From assembly GCA_004194705.1 (NCBI GenBank), contig SADC01001217.1, positions 434,001 to 498,000 on the forward strand: DNA of 64,000 nt. The letters are read 5' to 3'. Position numbers and translations under genes: made by a program. The notes under the pieces were generated by a model. That model searched no databases, had not been told where the DNA came from, and worked only from the letters and a program-made list of their open reading frames with translations. How positions within the stretch are numbered: the stretch's first letter is position 1; each line of letters starts with the position of its first letter. This DNA is from Ditylenchus dipsaci (taxonomy: Eukaryota; Nematoda; Chromadorea; Rhabditida; Anguinidae). Positions 25,457 through 37,030 of the stretch are shown piece by piece.

Positions 25457-25847
25457 CCGTATTTTCACTAATAACTCCCGGGTCTAAGGATTTAAAATCA
25501 TTTTTGACGCACTTTTTGAAGACTGCTCTAAGGAAAGTTATCACTCATTTTGTGGCCAGTCAGATGATCTAGAAAATTAGTGCTAGGTTGCCTGAGAGCA
25601 GTCTTCAAAAAGTGGGTTAAAAACACAATGCCAAGTACATGATTTTAAATCCTTAGACCCGGGAGTTGTTAGTAGGGTTGGGTCATTCTCCGGAAAAGTA
25701 TTTATCCAGGTAATTACTTGGATAATTACGGGTAATTACGGGTAATTACCCAAGTAATTACGGAGAAATAATGCTGAAAAGTATTTCTCCCGGTAATTAC
25801 CCGGGTAATTGCCCATCACCCAATCCTAGTTATTAGAGAAAATACGG
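25457..25847. mobile_element. TA-inserted foldback MITE, ends CCGTATTTTCACTAATA
   Basis: TA at 25455-25456 and 25848-25849. TIR CCGTATTTTCACTAATAACT, extended to at least 40 bp (through CCCGGGTCTAAGGATTTAAA). The right arm is split by the hAT-like MITE 25673-25828; removing it restores the TIR. Confidence 0.7.
25673..25828. mobile_element. Small hAT-like MITE nested in a TA-type MITE
   Basis: Ends TAGGGTTGGGTCATTCTCCG and, inverted, TAGGATTGGGTGATGGGC; TSD GTTGTTAG (25665-25672) versus GTTATTAG (25829-25836), 7 of 8. Interior is repeats of GGGTAATTAC. It interrupts the right TIR of the element 25457-25847. Confidence 0.7.
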
Positions 25848-25895
25848 TATACACAGTCGACGCTTTCGATAAGGACGTTCCGATTAAGGACACAC

Positions 25896-26636
25896 TAGAG
25901 TTGTGGAAATGTCCGGACATTTTCAAATCGGACATATGTCCGGGCATATGTCCGGACATATGTCCGAAATTCGGACATTTCCGGACATTTTCTGTTAACC
26001 CGAGTAAATATGTCTTATAATAAGATAAAGACCAAGAAAGAGAAGAAATAAGCTTTATTGACATCAACCAAGGACAAACAACACTATTCTGCGATATAAT
26101 TTAACAAAAATTCAAATTCATTCAATAGATTGAATCTAACAATACTGTTATTCAGGTGTTTCAGGTACCTGGAGTACCTGAAAAATTTTGAAAAAATTCT
26201 AAATCTAAAAAAGAGCTATGCCATCATAGGCAAAATCGTGTGCAGAATTGCGTTTGGTAAAACTAAATTGCGATTGAAGTCACCGAAATCCCAAACCTCG
26301 TGGTGGGTACCACCTGGCCAGGTGGATATCCGCCTTTGACACCTGAAAAAAATAAAAACATTAGAAATCGAAAGCAAACCATCCTTTCATGATATCCTGT
26401 TTGAGGCTTAGACATGGCAACCTGAAACATAATTATAAGCAGAAATTAGCAGAATTTCAGTGAGCAGAAGTGAAGAATGATTTTGTCGGACTAAGAGTAA
26501 TAAAATAATAGCTGAGACAAAAACAACAAGAAAATGTCCGATTTTTAGTTAACGGGACATTTTCTAAAATGTCCGGACATATGTCCGGGCATATGTCCGG
26601 ACATATGCCTGGACATATGTCCATTTCACAACTCTA
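25896..26636. mobile_element. hAT-like element, TSD GGACACAC, subterminal GGACATATGTCC palindromes
   Basis: 8-bp TSD GGACACAC at 25888-25895 and 26637-26644. Ends TAGAGTTGTGG and TTTCACAACTCTA. Both arms have tandem GGACATATGTCC palindromes (25928-25990 and 26560-26625). No transposase. Inserted in a repeat that begins at 25849 with ACAGTCGACGCTTTCGATAA. Confidence 0.75.
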
Positions 26637-27526
26637 GGACACACTCCGTAAGGACAGATTTTTTTTGTTTTGTTGGTTTCGAAGAATAAGTCTAACTTGA
26701 CGTTCTTATTAAGGGCGCTTCAAAAACGGACAGCAGCTGTCCGGTTTCAACCTTATAAGCACCGCTTTCAATAAGGACAGACTCAACAAAAGTCAACCTG
26801 GACTGAAATTTGTCTTACGTGAAAACAAATATTTGGTTATAAAATTTTTCGCAACCATTTTCTGCTTATTTTGAAAGAAACAATGATATAATTTTGCGAT
26901 TGCACTTTTTTATAGCATTTTTATGGTAACTCCGAGCGAAAATCGGGTTGGATTTAAGTTTTTGACTCCTTAAGAGAGCTTGGAATTGTTTGAGAAATGA
27001 AAGCAATCACAAAATTTATTCACAGATTTTTCATCATTTTCTGTGAGAAAAAATACTAACGTAGACCAAATAAAGTACCCAAGTACCCTAAAAACTGGCA
27101 AAAAGTCGGATTTCAGTCGAAATGTTTTTTTCTGCAAACGGCTTTCTCTTTAACTTTTTTACTTTTTATATATGTAAAAGTGGTCGAAACGCACGAAAAG
27201 GCGGTCTAAACTGGTTTTCGGGTTCTAACGCTCTCAAATTTATTTCGAAATTTCACGTTTTTGACTAAATTTGAGTAGCAAGTCGTTTTATTTAGTGATT
27301 ATTATCTACAAAGAGAGAAAAAAAAAAGAAATATAAGAGAGATGTGAAATTCCAAAAAATTTTTAATTTCAATTCTGGCGAGCCCTATCAGCTTTTTTTC
27401 TTGGTGATGTACGAAAAAAAACAAAATCCTCGGACACCAAGCATATATTGAAAAGCTTTTGGGAAACCTGGAGCTTATGAGACTCAATCTTATAGCATTG
27501 AGATGCAAGTGTTGTAACGTTAAAAC

Positions 27527-27895
27527 TAGGGTTGGCCAATAGTATTAAAACCGGTATTTTTTTAATAAAATACCGGATAAGGAAAGTCGGTATTTTTTAA
27601 AATTGGTTAATAATGTTTTTTGAAGGGGGACCAAATAAAAAAAAGAAAATTTTTCAAAAAATTCAAAAATTTCAAGTTTTTCGTACGATATGTATGCGTA
27701 TACGCGAATAGTATATGATAGTATGCGAATAGTATGCGTGAATAGTGTATCGTACGAAAAAATTAAAATTTTTGACTTTTTTCACATTTATGCCTTGGTC
27801 CTCCCTTCTAACCATTTGGTAACAAAATACCGAAAAATACCGGTTTCCGGTATTAATACCGGGAAAACAAAATACCGATATTTTGCCCAACCCTA
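27527..27895. mobile_element. hAT-like MITE, TSD GTTAAAAC
   Basis: Perfect 8-bp TSD GTTAAAAC at 27519-27526 and 27896-27903. Ends TAGGGTTGGCCAATA and TTTTGCCCAACCCTA. Subterminal ACCGGTATTTT motifs recur on both sides; the centre has an inverted copy of TTTTTCGTACGATA. Confidence 0.8.
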
Positions 27896-28133
27896 GTTAA
27901 AACTTCCACTTACTTACCGTTTTGTAAAAGCTTTTTCAGTCTTGCAGTCGACACATGTCTATGAAACAAAAGACTAAGTAGGATAATAATGTTTAAAGTT
28001 TTTCAGAGCTTTATTTATTGTCTTAATTAATGGAATATTAATAGCTACTGCTTACAGCCCCTCCACATAACACTAATATATTCACCTTGCTCATGCCTTT
28101 ATAAAGCTTTATTTTCAATCATCAGTTGTCTCT

Positions 28134-31100
28134 ATGACCTCTTCAAATGCCAATGAAATGTACGACTTGGAGAGTGTGGGTGGCGGCGAAGATTATGTCA
28201 ACTTTGAGCTTCAGCCCACACAAATACCCCTCAATTGCTCTTTTGGTGGTAACAGTAGCCATTCGTTTGCTAGACCAGATCAACAAATCCTTTCCGATGC
28301 TCAAATAGCCCTGACTACTGTCCAATACTTGTACGAGAATCACATTATTCATTGGCCTAACTTCACTAATTGTTTGCCGGTTGGTGTTTTTTTTATTTGT
28401 CAAGCCCAATGAATCCATGAAATAAATATAGGGTTGCCCGAAAAATTCGTATAATATTAAAAATTTTGCGTAGGTAGCCCCTAACCCATCAATTTCTCCA
28501 GAAAAATTGATGATAGTTATAGTTAAGCCACCTGGGAGCTCTTCGATAAAAGCATTGAAGATGCGCATAAAAAAGTAGGAACAAGTTGCAAAATAAAAAA
28601 ATTCACGAGCAAAATTTTCTGAATTTTTCGGGCCACTCTGTATATGCAATCAAAAGTGTTCATTTTTTTCAGAACTTTAGAATTGCCCAATAAAGTAAAA
28701 TAAGTATAAATATTTTAGAATTGTGGAATATGCGGGAGTGTTGCATCTGAAAACGACTACACTTACACAGTCTTTAATCTTTTGATCATCGGTTTGTTGC
28801 TGCCCTTTGTCAGTCTATGTGGACTTTTAGGAAACGGTAAAATATTTGATTTTATCCTTGTCTCATATTTGAAAAAATTTAGGGTTGTCGTCTTTTGTAT
28901 ATAGTCGACCTTGTAAGTTATTAATACAACTGTGTTTAGTAATAAAATTTGAGAAAAAAATTTAGTAAAAATAAAAAATATATGAAAAAATGTAGAAATT
29001 GCAAATTTTTACAAATTTTTAATCAAAAAGTTTTGAAGTTATACCAAGTAATCGTTTAGCTATGCGCACATCTTCCAACAATCTGTATTTGTGTGCCCTT
29101 GGGTGCAGTGATAACGCGGTAATTTTGTTACTAACATCATTTACATAAGTTTTTCAGTCAAAATTAATTTAGCACGGAAAGACCTGACTGTAATTCCAGC
29201 ACATTATGATGAAGAATTTCATGGAGAATCGTTCTATCGCGGTCCGTTCAAAATATCCGCTGAAGACAATGAATATTTGATTTGCGATACTTGAATGTTC
29301 ATTGTCTTGAGCGTATTTCTTGACAATGGGAGAAACAAATCCACGCCATAGAAAGATTCTTGATAAAATCCTGCACCAGAATGTGCTGGTCTTGCAGTCA
29401 GGCTTTGGCGTGTTGAATAATTACTAATTTGCAGGTAGTTTTCACAGCCATTTTTCTGTTCTTCGTAGACAGTGTTCGCCGGTATTCCATAACCTTGTCT
29501 GTGATGTATGCTCGAATGTATAATAAATTTAACTTTGTTCAAATTTCATTATACAAACTACAGTTTGCAGCTCTCAGTTTATATATCCCGCAGGAATGAT
29601 TGCTCAGACTTGTTCAGTGTATTTTACACTAGTAGCAGGCATTGATTGTTTCGTTCACGTAAGCGACACTTACTAAATATTATTAAAAGGTGTCTTTATT
29701 AATTTTTTTAAATGTTAGAAGGAGGTGAGTATATGTCATTCGTTTTGGGACGGAGGGTGTTTTTTTCTCGGTTACTATTTTTTCGAAATAACTCAGAGCA
29801 ACCACTACCTCATTCTGACTCAGGACTTTTCAGAATGAGTGAGACACGCAAAATTGACTGTGGAATTTCTCGTGTAATATACTAGAAAATCTACAGTTAA
29901 TTTAGTAGGTCTGATTCTAAGTCAGAATGAGTGCGTGGTCATTCGAAGTGATTGTGAAGAAAAATAATCCACCGGACAAAAAACCATACTCTACAAAAGT
30001 CAGTCAAGAACAAAAATTTATATGGTAGTAGCGTGATAAATTAAAAAATACTTAAGTTTTAGGTGTGCCTGCCTAACGGACAAATTAAGAAGTCGTGCTC
30101 CAACCTAAGGTGTGTTCGTTGGACCATATTCTCAGTGGTGTGCTTTGGTATAATCTACAATGCTCCACACTTCTTCGAGGCTATTTTGCTGGAGTGCTGG
30201 CACCCCCAGTTTGAGACTGAGAGTTACGAAGTGTGTCCTGCTCCTTTCAGGTTTCATCCCACCTACACACTAGTCTATATCAAATACATGGTTTTGCATT
30301 ACAAGCATATTCTATGATAAACAATAACTTTTTAGTATTCCATATTTTTGGCAGTAGGTATGCTTTTCATATTTATTTTATGAACTTTTTTGGGAGGAAA
30401 TGGAAGGTTTAAGGTCCTTTGCTTCTCTTAGTTGTGCTCAATTCTTGTATTATCCTAGCCACTGTGGTATTTAAAAAACAGCCGGCAACTGAAGAAGAAA
30501 CAGAGCCAGCAGGAGATGATAACTTTGCCTTGGTAATAATTTTCGGCTCTTATTCCTAATCCAATTCATTTTTTGCTCTGGTTACCCTGTTATTTTCTTG
30601 GATTATGATCAGGTGCAGGGTAGGATTGACTCAAACATATTCTGCTAACCAAAAATTGTAAGAAAATTGTTTGAGTCCATCCTAACCTATCCTGTGCCCT
30701 AAAAACAACAGGAGGGACTGAGGCAAAAATGGACTGGATTCGACACTAGGGCACCAATTTTTTCAAAAACATCATAAGCCAAAGTTTAAGATTCTGGTGG
30801 TTCTTCTATTATTTGCTGTAACACTATTGCCCTGCTGATCAATGTGTTTGAGGCCAGTCTATCTAATGCTCTAGGCTGGCGGATCAACTATATCATTGAC
30901 ACCTCCAACCTATTAGTGGTTTTCAATTCCAGCTTCAACTTTGTCATCTACTACAACTTCTCAAAAGCCTTTAAGACTACGTTCCAGCAGTATTTCTGCC
31001 GGAAAAAGTGCTCCTTTTCTTCTTACTCCACCAATACACTGCTGCCTTCACCATTAAAAGGCAGAGGAGTGTCTAATGGGGCAAAACAGACCATCAAAAA

Positions 31101-31340
31101 GTTGTCCAAAATGCCTCTGGTCATTGAAGATGAGGAACCAGCAAAAAGCAGAAGAAAAAGGTTGCTCACAAAGTTTGAGTCCAACCCTCAGATTGAAGTG
31201 AACCTAATATGCCAATGTCTTCCCCCCTGATCAGCTGCATCAAAAGAGACTTTTCTTTTAACAGACACATGCCTAATGGAAGCGCTAGCTTGGTGTCTAT
31301 GCGACACTCCTCTTCTGGTCCTATATTGTCCTTTTTGTAA
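28134..31340 (+). CDS. Rhodopsin-family GPCR, FMRFamide-receptor-like (frpr type)
   Basis: Exons I can place: 28134-28379, 28719-28836 (TM1), 28883-28912, 29060-29118 (TM2 start), about 29566-29657 (TM3), 30063-30290 (TM4 and loop 2), about 30417-30532 (TM5) and 30779-31340 (TM6, TM7, tail). TM1 ends CGLLGNG; TM2 has NNLYLCALGCSDNA; TM3 reads AQTCSVYFTLVAGIDCFVHV; TM4 contains YNAPHFFE; TM7 reads NSSFNFVIYYNFS, all typical of FMRFamide/neuropeptide receptors. The E/DRY position at the end of TM3 is DCF. The N-terminus has Asn-X-Ser/Thr sites, consistent with an extracellular start. Three places need one extra base: 29577-29580, 30811-30818 and the C6 run at 31211-31216. With the last, the tail extends from 31230 to the TAA at 31338. 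The second half of TM2 and the first loop are not resolved between 29119 and 29560. Confidence 0.78.
28431..28640. repeat. Inverted-repeat MITE in GPCR intron 1
   Basis: GGGTTGCCCGAAAAATTC at 28431 pairs with GAATTTTTCGGGCCACTCTG ending at 28640; both sides are next to TATA/TA, consistent with a mariner-type insertion. A 168-aa frame crossing it on the other strand is not a gene. Confidence 0.55.
30590..30722. repeat. Foldback MITE of the TTTGCCTTGGTCC family in a GPCR intron
   Basis: TAGGATTGACTCAAACAT at 30622 pairs with TTGTTTGAGTCCATCCTA at 30670. The inverted arms lie between the TM5 and TM6 exons. Confidence 0.5.
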
Positions 31341-31636
31341 TTTATGTTGTTTTAACAGATATAAAAGCTATTAAAAAATTTAAAAAGTTGCAAGTTTATG
31401 TATTAGAAAATAAATTGAAACCCTTCATCATGGTGGTCAGTCAGACACAAGCAGAGTAGTTTGCAACAGAGCAGCAGGCATAACTGTAAGGTAAAACATA
31501 AAAATGGAAAAGCTGTTGAAAATGAATACAGTCGAACCTGTCTATAACATAACTCTATTTAACATAAAACTCTATATAACATAACTCAGAAATCAGTTTG
31601 GTTGGTCTGATCGAAATAAAGGCAAAGTGACCCTCT
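31341..31636. other. 3' flank of the GPCR gene
   Basis: AT-rich; a lone CAGTCGAACCTGTCTATAAC element end at 31534 (TA before it) with no partner found. No coding signal. Confidence 0.4.
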
Positions 31637-32530
31637 ATACAGTGGCGGAAAAAAGTTATGGTACGAGCAAAAATTTGTGATTTTTTTTGCATAAAATGGT
31701 TTAAAAAAATAAAATCTGGAAACGAATGCAAAAATGAAATATATAGTCATGTTCAGAATTCAATGCTCTACTAGGCTGATATAATAGTTGTTACATAATT
31801 GCAGAGCAGTTACGCAAAAATTAGGTGTATATAAAACAACTAAAAAATTCGGCCCGGAAAAAATTTATGGTACGTTTTATATTTTTATATTTTCCACGCT
31901 TTTTGTTGAAAATTAAATGATCAAAATAAAAATTGTTTTAACACTCTGCTTCTTAGCTACAATTTGTAGGTCAAACTTTTACTTTTGATAATTATAGGAA
32001 AAGTTATGATCATCAACCTAAAAGTGTCATTTCTAGTCAAAATGAAGGAAAATGTAAAGAAAACACATGTTTGACATAATAAATCAGAGCTTGTCGTGAG
32101 AAATTTTCTATAAAAAAAATACAACATCGTATATCATTGGAAAGCGCTTACGTTTTTCTACAAAATGACAGGTCGATCTTTTTTCAAGACCACACATGGC
32201 TGAGAAACAGATGGTTGAATTAAGAATAGTTGAAAATACTGTCTTTTTACCATGGTTCGCAAAAACAGCAAATTTGCTGTTTTTGCGAACCATGCTTTTT
32301 ACCTTATTTTGAGACATTTTCAACATTTTGGTAACTAGGACGTATACAAAAATACAAATTTTTGGCGTTTCATACAAAACTTAGATAGAAAACGCGAAAC
32401 ACCCTATTTTTATTCGGAAAATGCCACTTGTTTGCTTTAAACGGTCTCTAGTTTTCTTAATTCTGAATTTAAAAAAAATCGGCCTGATTTTTCTGGTAGC
32501 TGAATATACAGGCTACATTTTGGTATATAA
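31637..32530. mobile_element. Possible left part of a Tc1-like element
   Basis: TACAGTGGCGGAAAAAAGTT at 31638 is a typical Tc1-like end. A second similar unit, CGGAAAAAATTTATGGTACG, follows at 31854 (the paired-repeat layout of IR/DR Tc1 elements). No matching right end was found. The region runs into the 210-bp repeat shared with 53622. A perfect 44-base palindrome lies at 32251-32295. Confidence 0.4.
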
Positions 32531-32601
32531 TACATCCTAAAAACGACGACTTTTTTCGATTTTTTTGACGGATTTAAGTTTGGTATAATTTTCAAGTATC
32601 A

Positions 32602-32724
32602 TGAGGACTCGGAAATCAAGCTAGGCAAAAAAAGACTGGATCAAGAAATAATCAGCATCGGTCAAAAGGCAGCAAATTTCAGCTAGAGAATCACTAAGCC
32701 ATGTTATGGAGAAGCAAAAGTAAT
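32602..32724 (+). pseudogene. Stop-containing relative of the basic ORF at 53912
   Basis: Beginning at ATG 32602, the frame reads MRTRKSS, stop, AKKDWIKK, stop, SASVKRQQISARES, similar in spacing and basic character to the start of the ORF at 53912 (MVQTRRATVVRKELTTKQ). The 5' flanks of both are clearly related over about 200 bp (32322-32530 and 53622-53830), including a common TGGTATATAA box and a TTTTCA stretch just before the ATG. I read it as a decayed copy of the same element-borne gene. Confidence 0.4.
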
Positions 32725-32889
32725 CAAAAGCCGGCTGCACACCGAGCTAAGGCGGTACAAAGCCTAGTGAAACTGTTCTCGGTTGCGCACATCTACGACT
32801 ACAGACGATCAAGTTTGGATCCAGAAATGCGGAGGATGCTATTGTTCCTCAACAAGAATCTGCGGAATGTTGAATACCAGTATTAGATT

Positions 32890-35440
32890 GTTAATTGTTG
32901 TTTTATTGTTGTTGTGAAGTGTAGATATTAGATAGCAATAACTGGTTTGATATTGAGGTAAATTTGAGGCGGCGCAGCAGCCGCGGAAGATTTTTCAAGC
33001 ATTGTCCGCTTCTGGAGAAAAATATCGCATATCGTAACGATATATCGTTGCCAAATTCATATCGTATCGTTATATCGATCGTTCGAAATTTAGCTCAAAA
33101 ATATCGTATCGTTATATCGTTAGATGACAAATGCACAGCTCTAGTTAAAACCGATTTTGGGAGAAGTTCTTATACCGTACTCCGGCCTATCAATGTCCCA
33201 GCGATAGAAAGCAGCAGTAGATGAGGAGTCTTTACAATGTGAAATATTGAATTGTCCCTGAAACAAATGCCGTAAATTTTCTCATTGAAGTTTATGTTAA
33301 AAAACACAAATTTCAAACTAATTTGAGGCATTGTGTCTTTAGCTATGGAAATCCGACATTTTTAGGCACATTACCACTAAAAATGTAGTTTTACGGTATG
33401 CTGCTCAAAGAGGTGGCGAATTTGTGCCATTGTGTTATCCCGATTTCTCCAGAAATATTTAATTTTAATTTGCTTTTCATGTTTATAAACATGTGGTTGC
33501 TGTAAGTAAATAATGGTTTGAGTAAATTTGTCCGACATTGAGATAAAACAAAAGGGTTTGGAAAAGCATTTGTACATTTGTAAGCACTCACACACATTCT
33601 TGTGCTACTCGATAAAGCTTGGCTTGTTAGTATGCTGATGTCTTTGTGTCGATAGAGAGATTGGCTGGTCAGTCTACCATTGTTGTGTACAGTCAAGATT
33701 ATTCAAGGCAAATAAACAAATGTGTTAAACAATTTGTAAAGCAATCGGTAAAAACTGGTCAAATTTGTTATTAGTACAGTTAAGTCTTGCTATGAAGGAA
33801 ATCCCTCAAGATTTTTTTACCGCCTAGGCCCTAGGGTACAATATTGTCCGGCCTCTCTTCTTGAAGTTTTTCTCCAGTTGTTTTTGGTCAGTCTAGTCCG
33901 AAAAGTTGCTAGCCATCCCGATTTCACTAGTCATTTTTGTAAATGTCAAAAGTTTGATCAAAAATGCAACAGCTTTTGATTTCTGACATATCAAGCTGTT
34001 TTTCATTCTACAATTTACATAATTAAGATATAATGTAGATAAAAATAATAATGAAAATTCCAAGCAAGTATTTTAAAGCTTCCAATCGTTTTTTTTCAAT
34101 TTGATACGCTTTTATTGTGAATCTAGAAGCTATTTGGCTATCTGGCCTTGTATGTATATATTTTTTACATGTGTCTAACCATCAGTACTTAACTGAGCGG
34201 AAGACATTGTCATTGGGAATAGGAGAAGACCACCACCACAAACTGTTGTTGTTGTTATTGTCTTTGCTAATGTTGCAGTACGGGTAAAGGTCAGTCATTG
34301 CGCAGCACCATCACTTGCACAGTTATTTTCCATATTTTCTTTTATTATTAATTGTTGTGCATCGCATATATTCCCGCACCAACAAGCACATTTTTGTAAT
34401 ATGTTCTTTTGCTTTACAGAAGCTTACTTTACAGTATTGTGAAAAATTTGGCCCTATTTCACAATGGGGAAAGAGGTTTTGTGTCCCTGTTGTTTTGGGA
34501 ACTTTTTAGGCTTAGGCTAGGGTCGGCCATCGTATGTTAGGACGAACTCAAACATGAGTCTGGCCAAGCCTTGCCTAAGCCTAAAAAATGACAAAAAAAT
34601 CTGCAGGGAGAGGGCTGAGACAACCCCCCCCCCTCCTTATTATTGAATAGAGCCCGAAATTTTCATATTGAATTTGTGTGTGAATCAGCTGTTAAAGTTC
34701 GTTAAAATGTTAGAGTGAGATGAATGAAACCCATTTACCGCTATGCAGAAGGTGTTTTATTGAATTATAGATAGGAAGGATAGGAAGTGGCAGATAAATT
34801 TGACATTTTGATTTATGTGGGAGACATTCTCTTTTTCTCTGTCACACATCTATCCGCTACCATTACGCAGATTCATTTTATTTGTAGGATCCAATCAAAA
34901 AATTGTAGGGTGGCTGGCAAAGTATTGTTATTTACTTTTTCTATAATTGATCATACACTTTCCACACATAAATTTTGTTTTAAACTTGAAAAAAAAACAT
35001 TGAAGCTAGGCTTATTAAAGCCTCAATTGATTTTTAGATTTACTGGATTCAAGATTTTTAAGTTTATTAATTAATTTTTAAACAGTTAATTGTTTCATAA
35101 TATATATCATTTTTAAAATATATATGTATATTGTTCAAGAAATATACACTGTCAGCTCTTTTTCGTAAAATAATAATTATGAGATTAAATCGGTTTTTAA
35201 AACAGCTGATATGACAAAAAAGAAAGTTAGTATAATATTTATAATCTATTTTTTTCTTTTATCGAACATTTTATTATTTTTTAAGACATATTTTAGTAAT
35301 TTTTCAGTGTTAATAAAAAGCCTGAAGGCTCCTCTCATACTCCCACGTAAATTTTCAAACATTTTTTTGTTTCTATCTCGGCTACCAGCTATTATTTTTC
35401 ACTGCTTACAATAGATTGATAAGAAATCAACCCTGAAAAT
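32890..35440. other. No gene seen; ATATCG-rich patch
   Basis: 33025-33125 contains several ATATCGTAACGATATATCG-like units, a fragment of an unrecognised repeat. Otherwise only the foldback at 34500. No credible exon. Confidence 0.4.
34500..34622. repeat. Foldback MITE of the TTTGCCTTGGTCC family
   Basis: TTTTTAGGCTTAGGCTAGGG at 34503 pairs with the inverse ending near 34586 (GCCTTGCCTAAGCCTAAAAA). Central loop holds GAACTCAAACATG. Confidence 0.5.
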
Positions 35441-35441
35441 A

Positions 35442-35688
35442 CCGTATTTTCTCTAATAGCTCACGGGTGAGTTATTTTTCAACCCCTTGAAAATCGGAAA
35501 TTTTGAGGTCGATCTTGAGATTTCTGGGTGCTCAACCAAAATCTAAAAAGTGGAATCGATAGAGCTCATGAGAGTTTAAGAAAATGCAATAAACAATGAT
35601 GTAAAATATTTGCTTAGGGCTGAGATATAGGTCCTCAAAGTAGAGGGGGGTGAGTTAATAGAGACGGGTTAGCTATTAGAAAATACGG
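35442..35688. mobile_element. TA-inserted MITE, ends CCGTATTTTCTCTAATAGCT
   Basis: TA at 35440-35441 and 35689-35690. TIR CCGTATTTTCTCTAATAGCT against inverse AGCTATTAGAAAATACGG. Same terminal family as 25457-25847 and 22583-23631. Confidence 0.7.
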
Positions 35689-36828
35689 TAGACCCTCTAC
35701 TAGCGGGACACTAAGAGTCCTTCAAAGTCATTCCAGTGAAGAAAAAAATAATTTCTGCTACCACCGGAATTCGAACCTGTAACTTCAAAAAATTCGCGCA
35801 AATGAGTAGTAACGTTTTTCTGTTGCAATGGCCTAAAAATAGTTAGTAACTAGTATACCGTATTTACTGTATTAAGTCCCCATGGGGTTGGTTATGGTAC
35901 CGTGAACACATACAGAGCCAAATTTTCTAAAATTTCAGTTTTTTGTTTGGTTAGCCCTGTATGCGCTTAGCTGATTAATATCTTTTTGGTGTAAATGTTC
36001 CGCCCAGCTTCCTCTCAAATCTATTCCTTTGAAATAAATTTTATACCCCAGAATAAACCGGCTGGTTGTATTATCTGCTGAGTTTGTCGCTTAAATTTTT
36101 GTTGTAGTTGCTCATGTTGCTCTCATCCGTTGCTGCTGCTCTGCTCAATCAAATTGTAATCTTGCTCTCTGCTTCTGCCTTTTAAAAAGTTAATCGATTT
36201 TATTTTTCTTTTTTCCATTTATGTCTGCTCTACAACAAAAAGGGTTACTGGAGACAAACAACACCCAGAACATATTTTAATGCTTCACTGTTCATTTTTA
36301 ACCTAGCTTATGTAGTTTTTTTAATAACTGTAAGAATAAATCGATTTTGAAATTTAGCAAATAACTGAAATTTTATAAAAACCAATATTTTTATACTTGC
36401 AGTATTCTCTAATTGAGAATCTCTATTTAAAGCGTGCCAAAAGCTAAATGTGATGTATACATTGGCGTTGTGTTTTTGAATTTTTTAAACATTTTTAGAA
36501 GGTCCGATCTAAAAATCACAAAGGTTTTGATTTTGAAATTTTCTTCTCTAAAAAAGCGTGAGGTAGGGGCCGTTAAATGGAGGTTTGACTGTAAATTACA
36601 AACTCGTAAAAAAATCGACATATTTTTAATGACTTTTTAATTTTTACATTATTTTTTGAAAAGATTTCGTAATTCTAATATTAATATTCTGAATTTTTGT
36701 TCTCCTCTATCTTTGCCAACACTAGCAAGGGGGATGTCGAAAAATATGGCTATAAATCTATAAATTTTAAATAGATATTTAGCTAATTTTTGTCACTTTT
36801 TGTGAGGGAATTTATCAGAGGTGGTTTA

Positions 36829-37016
36829 CCGCAATGTTTCTGATAGAAGTTCGTCTCTAATAGAAACCCCTCTATTTTTTGACTGAGATTTCGAAGAGCC
36901 TAAGCCTAAGCCACACTCAAATAGGCTTAGGCTCCTCTCATTTTCGATTGACCATTTTGATATTTTCGTGGGGTTGAAAAATATAAGCCCTGGGGCTTCT
37001 ATTAGAAACATAACGG
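36829..37016. mobile_element. TA-inserted MITE, ends CCGTTATGTTTCTAATAGAAG
   Basis: TA at 36827-36828 and 37017-37018. Left end CCGCAATGTTTCTGATAGAA, right end the inverse of CCGTTATGTTTCTAATAGAA. Directly abuts the element 37031-38594. Confidence 0.6.
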
Positions 37017-37030
37017 TAAGTGGTTTTTCG

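Noticed and set aside
28143..28649. 168-aa open frame on the - strand
   Set aside because: It is antisense to the first GPCR exon and continues through an inverted-repeat MITE; no protein-like motif.
33025..33125. ATATCGTTACGATATATCG cluster as a regulatory site
   Set aside because: Looks like a degenerate repeat fragment with no gene nearby to regulate.
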